NCBI GenBank assembly: GCA_963669155.1
Contig: OZ022591.1
Span: 17,758,385 to 17,822,384 of the forward strand
Reading direction: 5' to 3'
DNA from: Arbacia lixula
Lineage: Eukaryota > Echinodermata > Echinoidea > Arbacioida > Arbaciidae
Length of the DNA stretch: 64,000 bases
How positions within the stretch are numbered: the first letter of the stretch is position 1; the number at the start of each line of letters is the position of its first letter. The translations under genes and the position numbers were made by a program. The notes beneath the pieces are model-generated. The model was not told where the DNA came from, did no database searches, and saw only the letters and a list, made by a program, of their open reading frames with translations. Of the stretch, positions 42,501 through 57,300 are shown one piece after another.

Positions 42501-45500
42501 TTGTTTAACCCTTTGAATCTACTTTTTAGCTCTGTTATTCATGATGACCTCTTTCTTATAAGACATTGTTTAGCCCTTTGACTTCGCTGCTTAGCTGTGC
42601 TATTCAGGGTAACTTTCCTCTTGTAAGTCATTGTTTAACCCTTTGACTGCATTGGCAGTACATTGTTTAGCTCTGTTATTCATGGTGACTTTTCTCTGTA
42701 TAAGACATTATTTAACCCTTTTACTCCACTGTTAAGCTGTGGTATTGAGCGTGACTTTCCTCTTGTAAGACATTGTTTAACCCTTTGACTCTACTGCTTA
42801 GCTGTGGTATTCAGCGTGACTCTCCTCTTGTAAGACATTGTTTAACCCTCTGAATCTACTGTTTAGCTGTGGTATTCAGGGTTACTTTCCTCTTGTAAGA
42901 CATTGTTTAACCCTTTGACTGCATTGATAGTACATTGTTTAGCTCTGTTATTCATGGTGACTTTTCTCTCATGAGACATTGTTTAAGCCTTTGAATCCAC
43001 TGTTTAGCTCTGTTATTCATGGTGACTTTTCTCTGCATAAGACATTGTTTAACCCTTTGAATCCACTGTTTAGCTGTGGTATTCAGGGTGACTTTTCTCT
43101 CATGACACATTGTTTAAGCCTTTGAATCCACTGTTTAGCTCTGTTATTCATGGTGACTTTTCTCTGCATGAGACATTGTTTAACCCTTTGACTGCATTGA
43201 TAGTACATTGTTTAGCTCTGTTATTCATGGTGACTTTTCTCATGTAACACATTGTTTAACCCTTTGACTCCGCTGCTTAGCTCTGTTATTCATGGTGACT
43301 TTTCTCTGTATAAGACATTGTTTAACCCTCTGAATCCACTGTTTAGCTGTGGTATTCAGGGTGACTTTTCTCTCATGACACATTGTTTAAGCCTTTGAAT
43401 CCACTGTTTAGCTCTGTTATTCATGGTGACTTTTCTCTGCATGAGACATTGTTTAAGCCTTTGAATCTACTGCTTAGCTGTGGTATTCAGGGTGACTTTC
43501 CTCTTGTAAGACATTGTTTAACCCTTTGAATCCGCTGCTTAGCTCTGTTATTCATGGTGACTTTTCTCTGTATAAGACATTGTTTAAGCCTTTGACTCCA
43601 CTGCTTAGCTGTGGTATTGAGGGTGACTTTCCTCTTGTAAGACATTGTTTAACCCTTTGACTCTACTGCTGAGCTGTGGTATTCAGGGTGACTTTCCTCT
43701 TGTAAGACATTGTTTAACCCTTTGACTCTACTGCTGAGCTGTGGTATTCAGGGTGACTTTCCTCTTGTAAGACATTGTTTAACCCTCTGAATCTACTGTT
43801 TAGCTGTGGTATTCAGGGTGACTGTCCTCTTGTAAGACATTGTTTAACCCTTTGTTTCCAGTGTTTAGCTGTACTATTCAGGGTGACTGTCCTCTTGTAA
43901 CACATTGTTTAACCCTTTGAATCCACTGTTTAGCTCTGTTATTAATGGTGACTTTTCTCTCATCAGACATTGTTTAACCCTTTGAATCCACTGTTTAGCT
44001 CTGCTATTAATGGTTACTTTTCTCTGTATAAGACATCGTTAAACCCTTTGAATCCACTGCTTAGCTGTGGTATTCAGGGTGACTTTCCTCCTGTAAGACA
44101 TTGTTTAACCCTTTCAATCCACTGTTTAGCTGTGGTATTCAGGGTGACTTTTCTCTTGTAACACATTGTTTAACCCTTTGACTCTGCTGCTTAGTTGTGG
44201 TATTCAGGGTGACTTTCCTCTGTATAAGACATTGTTTAAGCCTTTGACTCCACTGCTTAGCTGTGGTATTCAGGGTGACTTTCCTCCTTTAAGACATCGT
44301 TAAACCCTTTGAATCCACTGTTTAGCGGTGGTATTCAGGGTGACTTTCTTCATTGTTTAACCCTTTGAGTGCATTGATAGTACATTGTTTAGCTCTGCTA
44401 TTCATGGTGACTTTTCTCTCATGAGACATTGTTTAAGCCTTTGAATCCACTGTTTAGCTCTGTTATTCATAGTGACTTTTCTCTGCATAAGACATTGTTT
44501 AAGCCTTTGACTCCACTGCTTAGCTGTACTATTCAGGGTGACTTTTCTCTGTATAAGACATTGTTTAAGCCTTTGACTCCACTGTTAAGCTGTGGTATTG
44601 AGGGTGACTTTCCTCTTGTAAGACATTGTTTAACCCTTTGACTCTACTGCTGAGCTGTGGTATTCAGGGTGACTTTCCTCTTGTAAGACATTGTTTAACC
44701 CTCTGAATCTACTGTTTAGCTGTGGTATTCAGGGTGACTTTCCTCTTGTAAGACATTGTTTAACCCTTTGTTTCCAGTGTTTAGCTGTACTATTCAGGGT
44801 GACTGTCCTCTTGTAACACATTGTTTAACCCTTTGACTCCGCTGCTTAGCTCTGTTATTCATGGTGACTTTCCTCTTGTAAGACATTGTTTAACCCTTTG
44901 AATCCACTGTTTAGCTGTGGTATTCAGGGTGACTTTTCTCTCATGACACATTGTTTAAGCCTTTGAATCCACTGTTTAGCTCTGTTATTCATGGTGACTT
45001 TTCTCTGCATGAGACATTGTTTAAGCCTTTGAATCTACTGCTTAGCTGTGGTATTCAGGGTGACTTTCCTCTTGTAAGACATTGTTTAACCCTTTGAATC
45101 CGCTGCTTAGCTCTGTTATTCATGGTGACTTTTCTCTGTATAAGACATTGTTTAAGCCTTTGACCCCACTGCTTAACTGTACTATTGAGGGTGACTTTCC
45201 TCTTGTAAGACATTGTTTAACCCTTTGACTCCGCTGCTTAGCTCTGTTATTCATGGTGACTTTTCTCTGTATAAGACATTGTTTAAGCCTTTGACTCTAC
45301 TGCTGAGCTGTACTATTCAGGGTGACTTTTCTCTGTATAAGACATTGTTTAAGCCTTTGACTCCACTGTTAAGCTGTGGTATTGAGGGTGACTTTCCTCT
45401 TGTAAGACATTGTTTAACCCTTTGACTCTACTGCTGAGCTGTGGTATTCAGGGTGACTTTCCTCTTGTAAGACATTGTTTAACCCTCTGAATCTACTGTT

Positions 45501-48500
45501 TAGCTGTGGTATTCAGGGTGACTTTCCTCTTGTAAGACATTGTTTAACCCTTTGTTTCCAGTGTTTAGCTGTACTATTCAGGGTGACTGTCCTCTTGTAA
45601 CACATTGTTTAACCCTTTGACTCCACTGCTTAGCTCTGTTATTCATGGTGACTTTCCTCTTGTAAGACATTGTTTAACCCTTTGACTGCATTGGCAGTAC
45701 ATTGTTTAGCTCTGTTATTCATGGTGACTTTTCTCTTTATAAGACATTGTTTAAGCCTTTGACTCCACTGCTTAGCTATGGTATTTAGGGTGACTTTCCT
45801 CTTGTAAGATATTGTTTAACCCTTTGAATCTACTTTTTAGCTCTGTTATTCATGATGACCTCTTTCTTATAAGACATTGTTTAGCCCTTTGACTTCGCTG
45901 CTTAGCTGTGCTATTCAGGGTAACTTTCCTCTTGTAAGACATTGTTTAACCCTTTGACTCCACTGTTAATTTATGGTATTGAGGGTGACTTTCCTCTTGT
46001 AAGTCATTGTTTAACCCTTTGACTGCATTGGCAGTACATTGTTTAGCTCTGTTATTCATGGTGACTTTTCTCTGTATAAGACATTATTTAACCCTTTTAC
46101 TCCACTGTTAAGCTGTGGTATTGAGCGTGACTTTCCTCTTGTAAGACATTGTTTAACCCTTTGACTCTACTGCTTAGCTGTGGTATTCAGCGTGACTCTC
46201 CTCTTGTAAGACATTGTTTAACCCTCTGAATCTACTGTTTAGCTGTGGTATTCAGGGTTACTTTCCTCTTGTAAGACATTGTTTAACCCTTTGACTGCAT
46301 TGATAGTACATTGTTTAGCTCTGTTATTCATGGTGACTTTTCTCTCATGAGACATTGTTTAAGCCTTTGAATCCACTGTTTAGCTCTGTTATTCATGGTG
46401 ACTTTTCTCTGCATAAGACATTGTTTAACCCTTTGAATCCACTGTTTAGCTGTGGTATTCAGGGTGACTTTTCTCTCATGACACATTGTTTAAGCCTTTG
46501 AATCCACTGTTTAGCTCTGTTATTCATGGTGACTTTTCTCTGCATGAGACATTGTTTAACCCTTTGACTGCATTGATAGTACATTGTTTAGCTCTGTTAT
46601 TCATGGTGACTTTTCTCATGTAACACATTGTTTAACCCTTTGACTCCGCTGCTTAGCTCTGTTATTCATGGTGACTTTTCTCTGTATAAGACATTGTTTA
46701 ACCCTTTGAATCCACTGTTTAGCTGTGGTATTCAGGGTGACTTTTCTCTCATGACACATTGTTTTAGCCTTTGAATCCACTGTTTAGCTCTGTTATTCAT
46801 GGTGACTTTTCTCTGCATGAGACATTGTTTAAGCCTTTGAATCTACTGCTTAGCTGTGGTATTCAGGGTGACTTTCCTCTTGTAAGACATTGTTTAACCC
46901 TTTGAATCCGCTGCTTAGCTCTGTTATTTATGGTGACTTTTCTCTGTATAAGACATTGTTTAAGCCTTTGACTCCACTGCTTAGCTGTGGTATTGAGGGT
47001 GACTTTCCTCTTGTAAGACATTGTTTAACCCTTTGACTCTACTGCTGAGCTGTGGTATTCAGGGTGACTTTCCTCTTGTAAGACATTGTTTAACCCTTTG
47101 ACTCCGCTGCTTAGCTCTGTTATTCATGGTGACTTTCCTCTTGTAAGACATTGTTTAACCCTTTGAATCCACTGTTTAGCTGTGGTATTCAGGGTGACTT
47201 TTCTCTCATGACACATTGTTTAAGCCTTTGAATCCACTGTTTAGCTCTGTTATTCATGGTGACTTTTCTCTGCATGAGACATTGTTTAAGCCTTTGAATC
47301 TACTGCTTAGCTGTGGTATTCAGGGTGACTTTCCTCTTGTAAGACATTGTTTAACCCTTTGAATCCGCTGCTTAGCTCTGTTATTTATGGTGACTTTTCT
47401 CTGTATAAGACATTGTTTAAGCCTTTGACTCCACTGCTTAGCTGTGGTATTGAGGGTGACTTTCCTCTTGTAAGACATTGTTTAACCCTTTGACTCTACT
47501 GCTGAGCTGTGGTATTCAGGGTGACTTTCCTCTTGTAAGACATTGTTTAACCCCCTGAATCTACTGTTTAGCTGTGGTATTCAGGGTGACTTTCCTCTTG
47601 TAAGACATTGTTTAACCCTTTGTTTCCAGTGTTTAGCTGTACTATTCAGGGTGACTGTCCTCTTGTAACACATTGTTTAACCCTTTGACTCCGCTGCTTA
47701 GCTCTGTTATTCATGGTGACTTTCCTCTTGTAAGACATTGTTTAACCCTTTGAATCCACTGTTTAGCTGTGGTATTCAGGGTGACTTTTCTCTCATGACA
47801 CATTGTTTAAGCCTTTGAATCCACTGTTTAGCTCTGTTATTCATGGTGACTTTTCTCTGCATGAGACATTGTTTAAGCCTTTGAATCTACTGCTTAGCTG
47901 TGGTATTCAGGGTGACTTTCCTCTTGTAAGACATTGTTTAACCCTTTGAATCCGCTGCTTAGCTCTGTTATTCATGGTGACTTTTCTCTGTATAAGACAT
48001 TGTTTAAGCCTTTGACTCCACTGCTTAACTGTACTATTGAGGGTGACTTTCCTCTTGTGAGACATTGTTTAACCCTTTGACTCCGCTGCTTAGCTCTGTT
48101 ATTCATGGTGACTTTTCTCTGTATAAGACATTGTTTAAGCCTTTGACTCTACTGCTGAGCTGTACTATTCAGGGTGACTTTTCTCTGTATAAGACATTGT
48201 TTAAGCCTTTGACTCCACTGTTAAGCTGTGGTATTGAGGGTGACTTTCCTCTTGTAAGACATTGTTTAACCCTTTGACTCTACTGCTGAGCTGTGGTATT
48301 CAGGGTGACTTTCCTCTTGTAAGACATTGTTTAACCCTCTGAATCTACTGTTTAGCTGTGGTATTCAGGGTGACTTTCCTCTTGTAAGACATTGTTTAAC
48401 CCTTTGTTTCCAGTGTTTAGCTGTACTATTCAGGGTGACTGTCCTCTTGTAACACATTGTTTAACCCTTTGACTCCACTGCTTAGCTCTGTTATTCATGG

Positions 48501-51375
48501 TGACTTTCCTCTTGTAAGACATTGTTTAACCCTTTGACTGCATTGGCAGTACATTGTTTAGCTCTGTTATTCATGGTGACTTTTCTCTTTATAAGACATT
48601 GTTTAAGCCTTTGACTCCACTGCTTAGCTATGGTATTTAGGGTGACTTTCCTCTTGTAAGATATTGTTTAACCCTTTGAATCTACTTTTTAGCTCTGTTA
48701 TTCATGATGACCTCTTTCTTATAAGACATTGTTTAGCCCTTTGACTTCGCTGCTTAGCTGTGCTATTCAGGGTAACTTTCCTCTTGTAAGTCATTGTTTA
48801 ACCCTTTGACTGCATTGGCAGTACATTGTTTAGCTCTGTTATTCATGGTGACTTTTCTCTGTATAAGACATTATTTAACCCTTTTACTCCACTGTTAAGC
48901 TGTGGTATTGAGCGTGACTTTCCTCTTGTAAGACATTGTTTAACCCTTTGACTCTACTGCTTAGCTGTGGTATTCAGCGTGACTCTCCTCTTGTAAGACA
49001 TTGTTTAACCCTCTGAATCTACTGTTTAGCTGTGGTATTCAGGGTTACTTTCCTCTTGTAAGACATTGTTTAACCCTTTGACTGCATTGATAGTACATTG
49101 TTTAGCTCTGTTATTCATGGTGACTTTTCTCTCATGAGACATTGTTTAAGCCTTTGAATCCACTGTTTAGCTCTGTTATTCATGGTGACTTTTCTCTGCA
49201 TAAGACATTGTTTAACCCTTTGAATCCACTGTTTAGCTGTGGTATTCAGGGTGACTTTTCTCTCATGACACATTGTTTAAGCCTTTGAATCCACTGTTTA
49301 GCTCTGTTATTCATGGTGACTTTTCTCTGCATGAGACATTGTTTAACCCTTTGACTGCATTGATAGTACATTGTTTAGCTCTGTTATTCATGGTGACTTT
49401 TCTCATGTAACACATTGTTTAACCCTTTGACTCCGCTGCTTAGCTCTGTTATTCATGGTGACTTTTCTCTGTATAAGACATTGTTTAACCCTCTGAATCC
49501 ACTGTTTAGCTGTGGTATTCAGGGTGACTTTTCTCTCATGACACATTGTTTAAGCCTTTGAATCCACTGTTTAGCTCTGTTATTCATGGTGACTTTTCTC
49601 TGCATGAGACATTGTTTAAGCCTTTGAATCTACTGCTTAGCTGTGGTATTCAGGGTGACTTTCCTCTTGTAAGACATTGTTTAACCCTTTGAATCCGCTG
49701 CTTAGCTCTGTTATTCATGGTGACTTTTCTCTGTATAAGACATTGTTTAAGCCTTTGACTCCACTGCTTAGCTGTGGTATTGAGGGTGACTTTCCTCTTG
49801 TAAGACATTGTTTAACCCTTTGACTCTACTGCTGAGCTGTGGTATTCAGGGTGACTTTCCTCTTGTAAGACATTGTTTAACCCTTTGACTCTACTGCTGA
49901 GCTGTGGTATTCAGGGTGACTTTCCTCTTGTAAGACATTGTTTAACCCTCTGAATCTACTGTTTAGCTGTGGTATTCAGGGTGACTGTCCTCTTGTAAGA
50001 CATTGTTTAACCCTTTGTTTCCAGTGTTTAGCTGTACTATTCAGGGTGACTGTCCTCTTGTAACACATTGTTTAACCCTTTGAATCCACTGTTTAGCTCT
50101 GTTATTAATGGTGACTTTTCTCTCATCAGACATTGTTTAACCCTTTGAATCCACTGTTTAGCTCTGCTATTAATGGTTACTTTTCTCTGTATAAGACATC
50201 GTTAAACCCTTTGAATCCACTGCTTAGCTGTGGTATTCAGGGTGACTTTCCTCCTGTAAGACATTGTTTAACCCTTTCAATCCACTGTTTAGCTGTGGTA
50301 TTCAGGGTGACTTTTCTCTTGTAACACATTGTTTAACCCTTTGACTCTGCTGCTTAGCTGTGGTATTCAGGGTGACTTTCCTCTGTATAAGACATTGTTT
50401 AAGCCTTTGACTCCACTGCTTAGCTGTGGTATTCAGGGTGACTTTCCTCCTTTAAGACATCGTTAAACCCTTTGAATCCACTGTTTAGCGGTGGTATTCA
50501 GGGTGACTTTCTTCATTGTTTAACCCTTTGAGTGCATTGATAGTACATTGTTTAGCTCTGCTATTCATGGTGACTTTTCTCTCATGAGACATTGTTTAAG
50601 CCTTTGAATCCACTGTTTAGCTCTGTTATTCATAGTGACTTTTCTCTGCATAAGACATTGTTTAAGCCTTTGACTCCACTGCTTAGCTGTACTATTCAGG
50701 GTGACTTTTCTCTGTATAAGACATTGTTTAAGCCTTTGACTCCACTGTTAAGCTGTGGTATTGAGGGTGACTTTCCTCTTGTAAGACATTGTTTAACCCT
50801 TTGACTCTACTGCTGAGCTGTGGTATTCAGGGTGACTTTCCTCTTGTAAGACATTGTTTAACCCTCTGAATCTACTGTTTAGCTGTGGTATTCAGGGTGA
50901 CTTTCCTCTTGTAAGACATTGTTTAACCCTTTGTTTCCAGTGTTTAGCTGTACTATTCAGGGTGACTGTCCTCTTGTAACACATTGTTTAACCCTTTGAC
51001 TCCGCTGCTTAGCTCTGTTATTCATGGTGACTTTCCTCTTGTAAGACATTGTTTAACCCTTTGAATCCACTGTTTAGCTGTGGTATTCAGGGTGACTTTT
51101 CTCTCATGACACATTGTTTAAGCCTTTGAATCCACTGTTTAGCTCTGTTATTCATGGTGACTTTTCTCTGCATGAGACATTGTTTAAGCCTTTGAATCTA
51201 CTGCTTAGCTGTGGTATTCAGGGTGACTTTCCTCTTGTAAGACATTGTTTAACCCTTTGAATCCGCTGCTTAGCTCTGTTATTCATGGTGACTTTTCTCT
51301 GTATAAGACATTGTTTAAGCCTTTGACCCCACTGCTTAACTGTACTATTGAGGGTGACTTTCCTCTTGTAAGACA
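39507..51375 (+). repeat. Two super-units of 5,706 and 6,163 bp
   Basis: Using the monomer at 39507 as anchor, the same position recurs at 41902, 45213, 48065 and 51376. The steps are 2,395, 3,311, 2,852 and 3,311 bp, so 39507-45212 (5,706 bp) and 45213-51375 (6,163 bp) are paired super-units. A partial earlier super-unit is seen from independent anchors: 38264 to 43970 and 38723 to 44429 are both 5,706 bp; 43970 to 50133 is 6,163 bp. The 457-bp excess of the second is a seven-monomer duplication. Confidence 0.85.
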
Positions 51376-54300
51376 TTGTTTAACCCTTTGACTCCGCTGC
51401 TTAGCTCTGTTATTCATGGTGACTTTTCTCTGTATAAGACATTGTTTAAGCCTTTGACTCTACTGCTGAGCTGTACTATTCAGGGTGACTTTTCTCTGTA
51501 TAAGACATTGTTTAAGCCTTTGACTCCACTGTTAAGCTGTGGTATTGAGGGTGACTTTCCTCTTGTAAGACATTGTTTAACCCTTTGACTCTACTGCTGA
51601 GCTGTGGTATTCAGGGTGACTTTCCTCTTGTAAGACATTGTTTAACCCTCTGAATCTACTGTTTAGCTGTGGTATTCAGGGTGACTTTCCTCTTGTAAGA
51701 CATTGTTTAACCCTTTGTTTCCAGTGTTTAGCTGTACTATTCAGGGTGACTGTCCTCTTGTAACACATTGTTTAACCCTTTGACTCCACTGCTTAGCTCT
51801 GTTATTAATGGTGACTTTCCTCTTGTAAGACATTGTTTAACCCTTTGACTGCATTGGCAGTACATTGTTTAGCTCTGTTATTCATGGTGACTTTTCTCTT
51901 TATAAGACATTGTTTAAGCCTTTGACTCCACTGCTTAGCTATGGTATTTAGGGTGACTTTCCTCTTGTAAGATATTGTTTAACCCTTTGAATCTACTTTT
52001 TAGCTCTGTTATTCATGATGACCTCTTTCTTATAAGACATTGTTTAGCCCTTTGACTTCGCTGCTTAGCTGTGCTATTCAGGGTAACTTTCCTCTTGTAA
52101 GACATTGTTTAACCCTTTGACTCCACTGTTAATTTATGGTATTGAGGGTGACTTTCCTCTTGTAAGTCATTGTTTAACCCTTTGACTGCATTGGCAGTAC
52201 ATTGTTTAGCTCTGTTATTCATGGTGACTTTTCTCTGTATAAGACATTATTTAACCCTTTTACTCCACTGTTAAGCTGTGGTATTGAGCGTGACTTTCCT
52301 CTTGTAAGACATTGTTTAACCCTTTGACTCTACTGCTTAGCTGTGGTATTCAGCGTGACTCTCCTCTTGTAAGACATTGTTTAACCCTCTGAATCTACTG
52401 TTTAGCTGTGGTATTCAGGGTTACTTTCCTCTTGTAAGACATTGTTTAACCCTTTGACTGCATTGATAGTACATTGTTTAGCTCTGTTATTCATGGTGAC
52501 TTTTCTCTCATGAGACATTGTTTAAGCCTTTGAATCCACTGTTTAGCTCTGTTATTCATGGTGACTTTTCTCTGCATAAGACATTGTTTAACCCTTTGAA
52601 TCCACTGTTTAGCTGTGGTATTCAGGGTGACTTTTCTCTCATGACACATTGTTTAAGCCTTTGAATCCACTGTTTAGCTCTGTTATTCATGGTGACTTTT
52701 CTCTGCATGAGACATTGTTTAACCCTTTGACTGCATTGATAGTACATTGTTTAGCTCTGTTATTCATGGTGACTTTTCTCATGTAACACATTGTTTAACC
52801 CTTTGACTCCGCTGCTTAGCTCTGTTATTCATGGTGACTTTTCTCTGTATAAGACATTGTTTAACCCTTTGAATCCACTGTTTAGCTGTGGTATTCAGGG
52901 TGACTTTTCTCTCATGACACATTGTTTTAGCCTTTGAATCCACTGTTTAGCTCTGTTATTCATGGTGACTTTTCTCTGCATGAGACATTGTTTAAGCCTT
53001 TGAATCTACTGCTTAGCTGTGGTATTCAGGGTGACTTTCCTCTTGTAAGACATTGTTTAACCCTTTGAATCCGCTGCTTAGCTCTGTTATTTATGGTGAC
53101 TTTTCTCTGTATAAGACATTGTTTAAGCCTTTGACTCCACTGCTTAGCTGTGGTATTGAGGGTGACTTTCCTCTTGTAAGACATTGTTTAACCCTTTGAC
53201 TCTACTGCTGAGCTGTGGTATTCAGGGTGACTTTCCTCTTGTAAGACATTGTTTAACCCTCTGAATCTACTGTTTAGCTGTGGTATTCAGGGTGACTTTC
53301 CTCTTGTAAGACATTGTTTAACCCTTTGTTTCCAGTGTTTAGCTGTACTATTCAGGGTGACTGTCCTCTTGTAACACATTGTTTAACCCTTTGACTCCGC
53401 TGCTTAGCTCTGTTATTCATGGTGACTTTCCTCTTGTAAGACATTGTTTAACCCTTTGAATCCACTGTTTAGCTGTGGTATTCAGGGTGACTTTTCTCTC
53501 ATGACACATTGTTTTAGCCTTTGAATCCACTGTTTAGCTCTGTTATTCATGGTGACTTTTCTCTGCATGAGACATTGTTTAAGCCTTTGAATCTACTGCT
53601 TAGCTGTGGTATTCAGGGTGACTTTCCTCTTGTAAGACATTGTTTAACCCTTTGAATCCGCTGCTTAGCTCTGTTATTCATGGTGACTTTTCTCTGTATA
53701 AGACATTGTTTAAGCCTTTGACTCCACTGCTTAACTGTACTATTGAGGGTGACTTTCCTCTTGTAAGACATTGTTTAACCCTTTGACTCCGCTGCTTAGC
53801 TCTGTTATTCATGGTGACTTTTCTCTGTATAAGACATTGTTTAAGCCTTTGACTCTACTGCTGAGCTGTACTATTCAGGGTGACTTTTCTCTGTATAAGA
53901 CATTGTTTAAGCCTTTGACTCCACTGTTAAGCTGTGGTATTGAGGGTGACTTTCCTCTTGTAAGACATTGTTTAACCCTTTGACTCTACTGCTGAGCTGT
54001 GGTATTCAGGGTGACTTTCCTCTTGTAAGACATTGTTTAACCCTCTGAATCTACTGTTTAGCTGTGGTATTCAGGGTGACTTTCCTCTTGTAAGACATTG
54101 TTTAACCCTTTGTTTCCAGTGTTTAGCTGTACTATTCAGGGTGACTGTCCTCTTGTAACACATTGTTTAACCCTTTGACTCCACTGCTTAGCTCTGTTAT
54201 TCATGGTGACTTTCCTCTTGTAAGACATTGTTTAACCCTTTGACTGCATTGGCAGTACATTGTTTAGCTCTGTTATTCATGGTGACTTTTCTCTTTATAA

Positions 54301-57300
54301 GACATTGTTTAAGCCTTTGACTCCACTGCTTAGCTATGGTATTTAGGGTGACTTTCCTCTTGTAAGATATTGTTTAACCCTTTGAATCTACTTTTTAGCT
54401 CTGTTATTCATGATGACCTCTTTCTTATAAGACATTGTTTAGCCCTTTGACTTCGCTGCTTAGCTGTGCTATTCAGGGTAACTTTCCTCTTGTAAGTCAT
54501 TGTTTAACCCTTTGACTGCATTGGCAGTACATTGTTTAGCTCTGTTATTCATGGTGACTTTTCTCTGTATAAGACATTATTTAACCCTTTTACTCCACTG
54601 TTAAGCTGTGGTATTGAGCGTGACTTTCCTCTTGTAAGACATTGTTTAACCCTTTGACTCTACTGCTTAGCTGTGGTATTCAGCGTGACTCTCCTCTTGT
54701 AAGACATTGTTTAACCCTCTGAATCTACTGTTTAGCTGTGGTATTCAGGGTTACTTTCCTCTTGTAAGACATTGTTTAACCCTTTGACTGCATTGATAGT
54801 ACATTGTTTAGCTCTGTTATTCATGGTGACTTTTCTCTCATGAGACATTGTTTAAGCCTTTGAATCCACTGTTTAGCTCTGTTATTCATGGTGACTTTTC
54901 TCTGCATAAGACATTGTTTAACCCTTTGAATCCACTGTTTAGCTGTGGTATTCAGGGTGACTTTTCTCTCATGACACATTGTTTAAGCCTTTGAATCCAC
55001 TGTTTAGCTCTGTTATTCATGGTGACTTTTCTCTGCATGAGACATTGTTTAACCCTTTGACTGCATTGATAGTACATTGTTTAGCTCTGTTATTCATGGT
55101 GACTTTTCTCATGTAACACATTGTTTAACCCTTTGACTCCGCTGCTTAGCTCTGTTATTCATGGTGACTTTTCTCTGTATAAGACATTGTTTAACCCTCT
55201 GAATCCACTGTTTAGCTGTGGTATTCAGGGTGACTTTTCTCTCATGACACATTGTTTAAGCCTTTGAATCCACTGTTTAGCTCTGTTATTCATGGTGACT
55301 TTTCTCTGCATGAGACATTGTTTAAGCCTTTGAATCTACTGCTTAGCTGTGGTATTCAGGGTGACTTTCCTCTTGTAAGACATTGTTTAACCCTTTGAAT
55401 CCGCTGCTTAGCTCTGTTATTCATGGTGACTTTTCTCTGTATAAGACATTGTTTAAGCCTTTGACTCCACTGCTTAGCTGTGGTATTGAGGGTGACTTTC
55501 CTCTTGTAAGACATTGTTTAACCCTTTGACTCTACTGCTGAGCTGTGGTATTCAGGGTGACTTTCCTCTTGTAAGACATTGTTTAACCCTTTGACTCTAC
55601 TGCTGAGCTGTGGTATTCAGGGTGACTTTCCTCTTGTAAGACATTGTTTAACCCTCTGAATCTACTGTTTAGCTGTGGTATTCAGGGTGACTGTCCTCTT
55701 GTAAGACATTGTTTAACCCTTTGTTTCCAGTGTTTAGCTGTACTATTCAGGGTGACTGTCCTCTTGTAACACATTGTTTAACCCTTTGACTCCGCTGCTT
55801 AGCTCTGTTATTCATGGTGACTTTCCTCTTGTAAGACATTGTTTAACCCTTTGAATCCACTGTTTAGCTGTGGTATTCAGGGTGACTTTTCTCTCATGAC
55901 ACATTGTTTAAGCCTTTGAATCCACTGTTTAGCTCTGTTATTCATGGTGACTTTTCTCTGCATAAGACATTGTTTAAGCCTTTGAATCTACTGCTTAGCT
56001 GTGGTATTCAGGGTGACTTTCCTCTTGTAAGACATTGTTTAACCCTTTGAATCCGCTGCTTAGCTCTGTTATTCATGGTGACTTTTCTCTGTATAAGACA
56101 TTGTTTAAGCCTTTGACTCCACTGCTTAACTGTACTATTGAGGGTGACTTTCCTCTTGTAAGACATTGTTTAACCCTTTGACTCCGCTGCTTAGCTCTGT
56201 TATTCATGGTGACTTTTCTCTGTATAAGACATTGTTTAAGCCTTTGACTCTACTGCTGAGCTGTACTATTCAGGGTGACTTTTCTCTGTATAAGACATTG
56301 TTTAAGCCTTTGACTCCACTGTTAAGCTGTAGTATTGAGGGTGACTTTCCTCTTGTAAGACATTGTTTAACCCTTTGACTCTACTGCTGAGCTGTGATAT
56401 TCAGGGTGACTTTCCTCTTGTAAGACATTGTTTAACCCTCTGAATCTACTGTTTAGCTATGGTATTCAGGGTGACTTTCCTCTTGTAAGACATTGTTTAA
56501 CCCTTTGTTTCCAGTGTTTAGCTGTACTATTCAGGGTGACTGTCCTCTTGTAACACATTGTTTAACCCTCTGACTCCACTGCTTAGCTCTGTTATTCATG
56601 GTGACTTTCCTCTTGTAAGACATTGTTTAACCCTTTGACTGCATTGGCAGTACATTGTTTAGCTCTGTTATTCATGGTGACTTTTCTCTTTATAAGACAT
56701 TGTTTAAGCCTTTGACTCCACTGCTTAGCTATGGTATTTAGGGTGACTTTCCTCTTGTAAGATATTGTTTAACCCTTTGAATCTACTTTTTAGCTCTGTT
56801 ATTCATGATGACCTCTTTCTTATAAGACATTGTTTAGCCCTTTGACTTCGCTGCTTAGCTGTGCTATTCAGGGTAACTTTCCTCTTGTAAGTCATTGTTT
56901 AACCCTTTGACTGCATTGGCAGTACATTGTTTAGCTCTGTTATTCATGGTGACTTTTCTCTGTATAAGACATTATTTAACCCTTTTACTCCACTGTTAAG
57001 CTGTGGTATTGAGCGTGACTTTCCTCTTGTAAGACATTGTTTAACCCTTTGACTCTACTGCTTAGCTGTGGTATTCAGCGTGACTCTCCTCTTGTAAGAC
57101 ATTGTTTAACCCTCTGAATCTACTGTTTAGCTGTGGTATTCAGGGTTACTTTCCTCTTGTAAGACATTGTTTAACCCTTTGACTGCATTGATAGTACATT
57201 GTTTAGCTCTGTTATTCATGGTGACTTTTCTCTCATGAGACATTGTTTAAGCCTTTGAATCCACTGTTTAGCTCTGTTATTCATGGTGACTTTTCTCTGC

